From Clostridiales bacterium (GTDB taxonomy: Bacteria > Bacillota > Clostridia > Lachnospirales > Lachnospiraceae): DNA of 64,000 nucleotides. The position numbers and the translations under genes are program-made. The notes beneath the pieces were generated by a model, which saw only the letters and a list, made by a program, of their open reading frames with translations, was not told the origin of the DNA and searched no databases. Below are positions 60,774-64,000 of this stretch, piece by piece (positions within the stretch are counted from its first letter, which is position 1; the number at the start of each line of letters is the position of its first letter). The DNA lies in contig JAHAJA010000016.1 in the NCBI GenBank assembly GCA_018372435.1, forward strand, positions 1 to 64,000, written 5' to 3'.

Positions 60774-61973
60774 ATGGGAAAAGCGTTAATCATAGGTGCT
60801 GGTGGAGTTGCCAGCGTAGTAGTTCATAAATGTTGTCAAAACTCAGAGGTATTCGAAGAAATCTGTATCGCAAGTAGAACAAAATCAAAGTGCGATGCGT
60901 TAAAAGACAAATTAGATGGTGGAAAGACAAAAATTACAACTGCACAGGTAGATGCAGATAATGTAGAGGAATTAGTAGCATTAATTAAAGAGGTAAAACC
61001 TGATCTTGTAATTAATGTGGCACTTCCATATCAAGATCTTACAATTATGGATGCATGTTTAGCTACTAAAGTAGATTATATGGATACTGCAAATTATGAG
61101 CCATTAGATACAGCTAAATTTGAATACAAGTGGCAATGGGACTATAGAGAACGTTTTGAAAAAGCAGGAATCACAGCTTTACTTGGTTGTGGCTTTGACC
61201 CAGGTGTAACAGGTGTATTCTCTGCTTATGCAATGAAACATTACTTTGATGAGATTCATGAAATCGATATCCTTGACTGTAATGGTGGAGACCATGGTTA
61301 TCCTTTCGCAACAAACTTCAATCCTGAAATCAACATTCGTGAAGTATCTGCTAAGGGTAGTTACTGGGAGAATGGTGAATGGATTGAGACAGAACCTATG
61401 GAAATCAAGAGAGTATATAACTTCGATCAAGTGGGAGAGAAAGATATGTACCTTCTTCACCATGAAGAGTTAGAGTCTTTAGGAATTAATATTAAGGGAA
61501 TTAAGAGAATCCGTTTCTTTATGACCTTCGGACAAAGCTACTTAACACACCTTAAATGCCTTGAGAATGTAGGGATGACTTCAATCGAACCAATTGATTT
61601 CGAAGGTAAGAAGATTGTTCCATTACAATTTTTAAAAGCAGTTTTACCAGACCCTGCGTCATTAGGACCAAGAACAGTTGGTAAAACGAACATTGGTTGT
61701 ATCTTCAAAGGTATTAAAGATGGTCAAGAGAAGACTTACTATGTATATAATGTATGTGATCATCAGGAGTGTTACAAAGAAGTTGGTTCGCAAGCAATCT
61801 CCTATACAACAGGTGTTCCAGCGATGATAGGTGCTGCCATGGTTATGACGGGTAAATGGAAGAAACCAGGTGTATTCAACGTAGAGGAATTTGATCCAGA
61901 TCCATTCATGGAAGCCTTGAATAAATATGGACTTCCTTGGATTGAAGATTTCAACCCAACACTCGTGGATTAA
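60774..61973 (+). CDS. Carboxynorspermidine/carboxyspermidine dehydrogenase
   Basis: A 399-residue enzyme of the saccharopine dehydrogenase family. The NADPH-binding motif is ALIIGAGGVASVVVHKC at the N-terminus, and MDTANYE, GCGFDPGVTGVFSAYA and KGIKRIRFFMTFGQSYLTHL are characteristic of the polyamine branch (CASDH/CANSDH, also called LYS1-like). It condenses aspartate semialdehyde with putrescine (or diaminopropane) and reduces the product. The ATG has no good ribosome binding site except a GGTGGG within the leader hairpin. The partner decarboxylase gene is next. Confidence 0.92.
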   Translation: MGKALIIGAGGVASVVVHKCCQNSEVFEEICIASRTKSKCDALKDKLDGGKTKITTAQVDADNVEELVALIKEVKPDLVINVALPYQDLTIMDACLATKVDYMDTANYEPLDTAKFEYKWQWDYRERFEKAGITALLGCGFDPGVTGVFSAYAMKHYFDEIHEIDILDCNGGDHGYPFATNFNPEINIREVSAKGSYWENGEWIETEPMEIKRVYNFDQVGEKDMYLLHHEELESLGINIKGIKRIRFFMTFGQSYLTHLKCLENVGMTSIEPIDFEGKKIVPLQFLKAVLPDPASLGPRTVGKTNIGCIFKGIKDGQEKTYYVYNVCDHQECYKEVGSQAISYTTGVPAMIGAAMVMTGKWKKPGVFNVEEFDPDPFMEALNKYGLPWIEDFNPTLVD

Positions 61974-62413
61974 TATGAGGACGCAAAACTCTATTATGTT
62001 TTCGAAGCTTCTTAACTAACGGACTATGACACAAAACACACTACGCACCTAAGTACTTCTAAGTGTGTACGTAAAGTGTATTATGAGATACGGAACCGCC
62101 GGCGATTCGGCATCCATGCCTTAGCGCACGGCTGGCACGGCGTCCTTGCCTCACCTTCCTAGATTCTTAAGTACACACTAATAAGTACTAAGGTGTTTCG
62201 CTATTGTTTTTTAGTCATAGTACGTCATTTAAGAAGCCAGGTTACATTAAGAGAGTTTTGCTGTTTACTCATGTAGTGAAAAATAGAGGGATTTATAGAT
62301 GTCCTTAAGCAATTTAAGTAACTATCTAAGAGTATGACTTTTTAGAGCGTTAACTTAGGTTACTAGTATAAAGGATGTAATTATATTTAGAGATAGATAA
62401 GGATGCGGATTTC
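61974..62413. other. Intergenic region carrying a palindromic mobile-like repeat
   Basis: No gene is present. The region is dominated by a 199-bp inverted-repeat element (62023-62221). The remaining bases up to the decarboxylase gene are AT-rich with only a weak ribosome binding site (AAGGATG). Confidence 0.45.
62023..62221. repeat. 199-bp inverted-repeat (MITE-like) element, copy 2 of the dispersed repeat
   Basis: The ends are ACTATGAC (62023-62030) and GTCATAGT (62214-62221), and the arms stay similar for about 50 bases. The left arm contains the 49-base core also found at 50863-50911; the right arm is a diverged inverted copy. The centre (about 62090-62155) is strikingly GC-rich and has a 14-base direct repeat with two differences (62108-62121 and 62138-62151). 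It encodes nothing. Confidence 0.7.
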
Positions 62414-63622
62414 ATGAATCAATTTGACAAAGATAGAAATGTTGTAATATATGAGGGAATAGAGATTTCTATAGAGGTTATTAAACAACTTCCTACTCCT
62501 TCTTATGTTGTTATCGAAGAACTTGTTGAACGTAATGCACAGATTCTAGAGGGGGTTATTAAGAGAACTGGTTGTAAGATTCTTTTGGCACAGAAAGCTT
62601 TCTCTATGTTTTCGGTATATCCGTTATTAGCGAAGTATCTAAGTGGTACAACGGCAAGTGGTTTATTCGAAGCTAAGCTTGGAAGGGAAGAGTTTGGTAA
62701 AGAAGTTCATATCTATTCACCTGCATATAAGGAAGAAGAATTCGATGAGATACTAAGCATTAGTGATCATATTGTGTTTAACTCCTTTGAACAGTGGATA
62801 ACTTATAAGAATCGAGTACAGTCTGTGGATAAACAGGTATCGTGTGGACTACGAATTAATCCTGAATATTCTGAAGTGGATGTTGATTTATACAATCCAT
62901 GTTTTGAATATTCGAGATTTGGTGTTACCCTTAAGCGATTAGAAGAGGAAATTGAGAAAAATCCAGATGCTCTAGATGGTTTAGAAGGATTTCACTTCCA
63001 TGCCATGTGTGAACAAGGCGCTGATGTATTAGAACGTGTTCTTAAGGCAGTGGAGGAGAAGTTCTCGCCGTATATGAAACAGTTGAGATGGATTAATTTC
63101 GGTGGTGGGCATCATATTACGAAGCCGGATTATGATATTGCATTATTAGAAAAGCTGATTGTACAAATGAAAGATAAGTATGATGTGGAAGTCTATCTTG
63201 AGCCTGGAGAAGCGGTTGGAGTAGATACAGGGGTATTGGTCACGAAAGTGCTTGATTTTATAGAGAATGGAATGGACATCGCATTGTTAGATACTTCAGC
63301 AGCGTGCCATATGCCAGATGTACTAGAGATGCCATACCGTCCACAAATTATAGGTGCTGACGAACCTAGAAAATTAAAATATACGTATCGTTTGTCTAGT
63401 TCAACATGTCTGTCAGGAGATGTAATTGGAGATTATTCTTTTGATGAACCATTGCTAAAGGGGGACAGACTTTTGTTCTGCGATATGTCCCACTATTCCA
63501 TGGTTAAGAATAATACGTTCAATGGTATTAATTTACCTTCAATTGTATTGTATAGTAGAGAAAGAGGAATAGAAGTTATTAAAACCTTTGGTTACGAGGA
63601 CTTTAAAGGAAGGTTATCATAG
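62414..63622 (+). CDS. nspC: Carboxynorspermidine/carboxyspermidine decarboxylase
   Basis: A 402-residue PLP enzyme of the alanine-racemase-fold decarboxylase family. The PLP lysine is Lys61 in ILLAQKAFSMFSVY. LPTPSYVV, SRFGVT, GFHFHAMCEQGAD, INFGGGHHI and YLEPGEAVGVDTG are typical of NspC/CASDC, and CHMPDVLEMPYRP and SCLSGD-like (STCLSGD) carry the C-terminal active-site part. It removes CO2 from carboxyspermidine or carboxynorspermidine. The start ATG follows a weak AAGGATG, so translation may be modest. It ends the polyamine block with a terminator. Confidence 0.95.
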   Translation: MNQFDKDRNVVIYEGIEISIEVIKQLPTPSYVVIEELVERNAQILEGVIKRTGCKILLAQKAFSMFSVYPLLAKYLSGTTASGLFEAKLGREEFGKEVHIYSPAYKEEEFDEILSISDHIVFNSFEQWITYKNRVQSVDKQVSCGLRINPEYSEVDVDLYNPCFEYSRFGVTLKRLEEEIEKNPDALDGLEGFHFHAMCEQGADVLERVLKAVEEKFSPYMKQLRWINFGGGHHITKPDYDIALLEKLIVQMKDKYDVEVYLEPGEAVGVDTGVLVTKVLDFIENGMDIALLDTSAACHMPDVLEMPYRPQIIGADEPRKLKYTYRLSSSTCLSGDVIGDYSFDEPLLKGDRLLFCDMSHYSMVKNNTFNGINLPSIVLYSRERGIEVIKTFGYEDFKGRLS

Positions 63623-63689
63623 GTGGGGGATTTTTAGTTTCTCGCCATTACAAAAAGTTTCGCAATTGACTAGGGTTTAGTTTTAATAG

Positions 63690-63742
63690 AAAGGAGCTAC
63701 TACCGAGCTAACACATTGCTAGTTTGGTAATAGCTCCTTTAT
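63690..63742. terminator. Bidirectional terminator after nspC
   Basis: AAAGGAGCTA pairs with TAGCTCCTTT. Inside are ACC/GGT and CTAGC-like pairings with small mismatches. T-tracts lie on both sides. Confidence 0.82.
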
Positions 63743-63788
63743 TTAATATGTAGAAAAATCGTGAGTATGCCTTCTTTGGTTCATATGC

Positions 63789-63995
63789 CTATTGATCTTC
63801 AAATACATCATAACGTTCAGAGAATTTATCTTCTCCGCATACAATTCTATCACCGGCTGCTTCTGTTATAATATAATCACCATTCTTAATAAAAGAACGA
63901 CCGCGCCGTGTATCAATATATGGACATACGACAGTACCGTCTTTACGAGTAAACGAAACTAGATTATCGGTCTTTATCCAACCGTTGACGACCAT
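63789..63995 (-). CDS. Hypothetical protein, complete or C-terminal part
   Basis: A 68-residue open frame whose possible ATG (63995) lies 5 bases from the window edge, so its start cannot be judged and it may be the end of a larger protein. It is rich in beta strands and charged residues, with NGDYIITEAAGDRIVCGEDKF resembling small phage- or host-associated proteins of unknown function. The terminator at 63690-63742 serves it. No function is proposed. Confidence 0.5.
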   Translation of the reverse strand: MVVNGWIKTDNLVSFTRKDGTVVCPYIDTRRGRSFIKNGDYIITEAAGDRIVCGEDKFSERYDVFEDQ

Positions 63996-64000
63996 TTTGC

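Noticed and set aside
61179..61463. Antisense frame across the carboxynorspermidine dehydrogenase gene
   Set aside because: It lies wholly inside a conserved gene and lacks a ribosome binding site.

Overview
The window looks like a chromosomal segment of an AT-rich, Gram-positive, strictly anaerobic, spore-forming clostridium, most likely a plant-polysaccharide-degrading Lachnospiraceae member close to the Lachnoclostridium (Clostridium) phytofermentans group. That placement is inference. It rests on GH74 and GH31 enzymes, pyruvate formate-lyase with its activase, a two-cluster ferredoxin, a germination amidase (cwlD), strong AGGAGG ribosome binding sites, near-consensus sigma-A promoters and polyamine genes of the gut-clostridial type. 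No phage, insertion sequence, CRISPR array, rRNA or tRNA gene was seen; almost everything is housekeeping.

Layout. 0.3-4.1 kb: a leaderless GH74 xyloglucanase-like enzyme and a MerR regulator. 4.1-8.6 kb: ferredoxin, pflA and pflB on the minus strand, with a divergent DUF1858 redox protein. 8.6-11.3 kb: MecA adaptor and a divergent chemoreceptor on the minus strand. 11.6-14.6 kb: an unusual trio made of a Ser/Thr kinase fused to a degenerate ParA/MinD-like domain, a second degenerate ParA-like protein, and a CpaB/SAF-domain membrane protein. 15.0-20.1 kb: a membrane protein with a structured leader, a GH18 wall hydrolase and a GH31 glucosidase. 20.2-31.9 kb: cwlD, sua5, a YwlE-type phosphatase, rpiB, the complete F-type ATP synthase operon (c subunit with a sodium-binding signature) and ywmB; this order parallels the Bacillus subtilis ywlC-ywlE-rpiB ... 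atp ... ywmB neighbourhood. 32-38 kb: a Cys-rich hypothetical, a methyltransferase, a large exported protein and an M29 aminopeptidase. 38.3-43.1 kb: nucleoside salvage (deoB, deoD, deoC, cdd, pdp). 43.2-49.5 kb: a zinc-ribbon/repeat/Yip1-like protein, a GT2, folT behind a tetrahydrofolate riboswitch, a PAP2 protein, a metallophosphoesterase and lrgAB. 49.7-63.6 kb: a polyamine region (aguA, aguB ... speD, speA, speE, TIGR04076 gene, carboxynorspermidine dehydrogenase and decarboxylase) interrupted by DedA, GT4, a lysophospholipid acyltransferase-like gene and an S9 peptidase.

How the parts work together. Arginine would become agmatine (speA product), N-carbamoylputrescine (aguA) and putrescine (aguB). 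Putrescine can then be converted to spermidine by two routes encoded side by side: aminopropyl transfer (speD/speE) and the carboxyspermidine route (CASDH/CASDC). The deo/cdd/pdp genes salvage nucleosides to deoxyribose phosphates. PFL supplies acetyl-CoA and formate in anaerobic sugar fermentation.

The most interesting non-coding signals are: an interleaved (pseudoknot-capable) double stem just upstream of deoB; a 10-codon leader ORF buried in a long hairpin upstream of the carboxynorspermidine dehydrogenase; clusters of hairpins that all share a GAA triloop at 33.0-33.2 kb and 47.5 kb; and a dispersed palindromic repeat at 50.9 and 62.0 kb whose two copies differ almost only by base changes that preserve pairing. 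Coordinates and folds were derived by reading the sequence; no database search or folding program was run.
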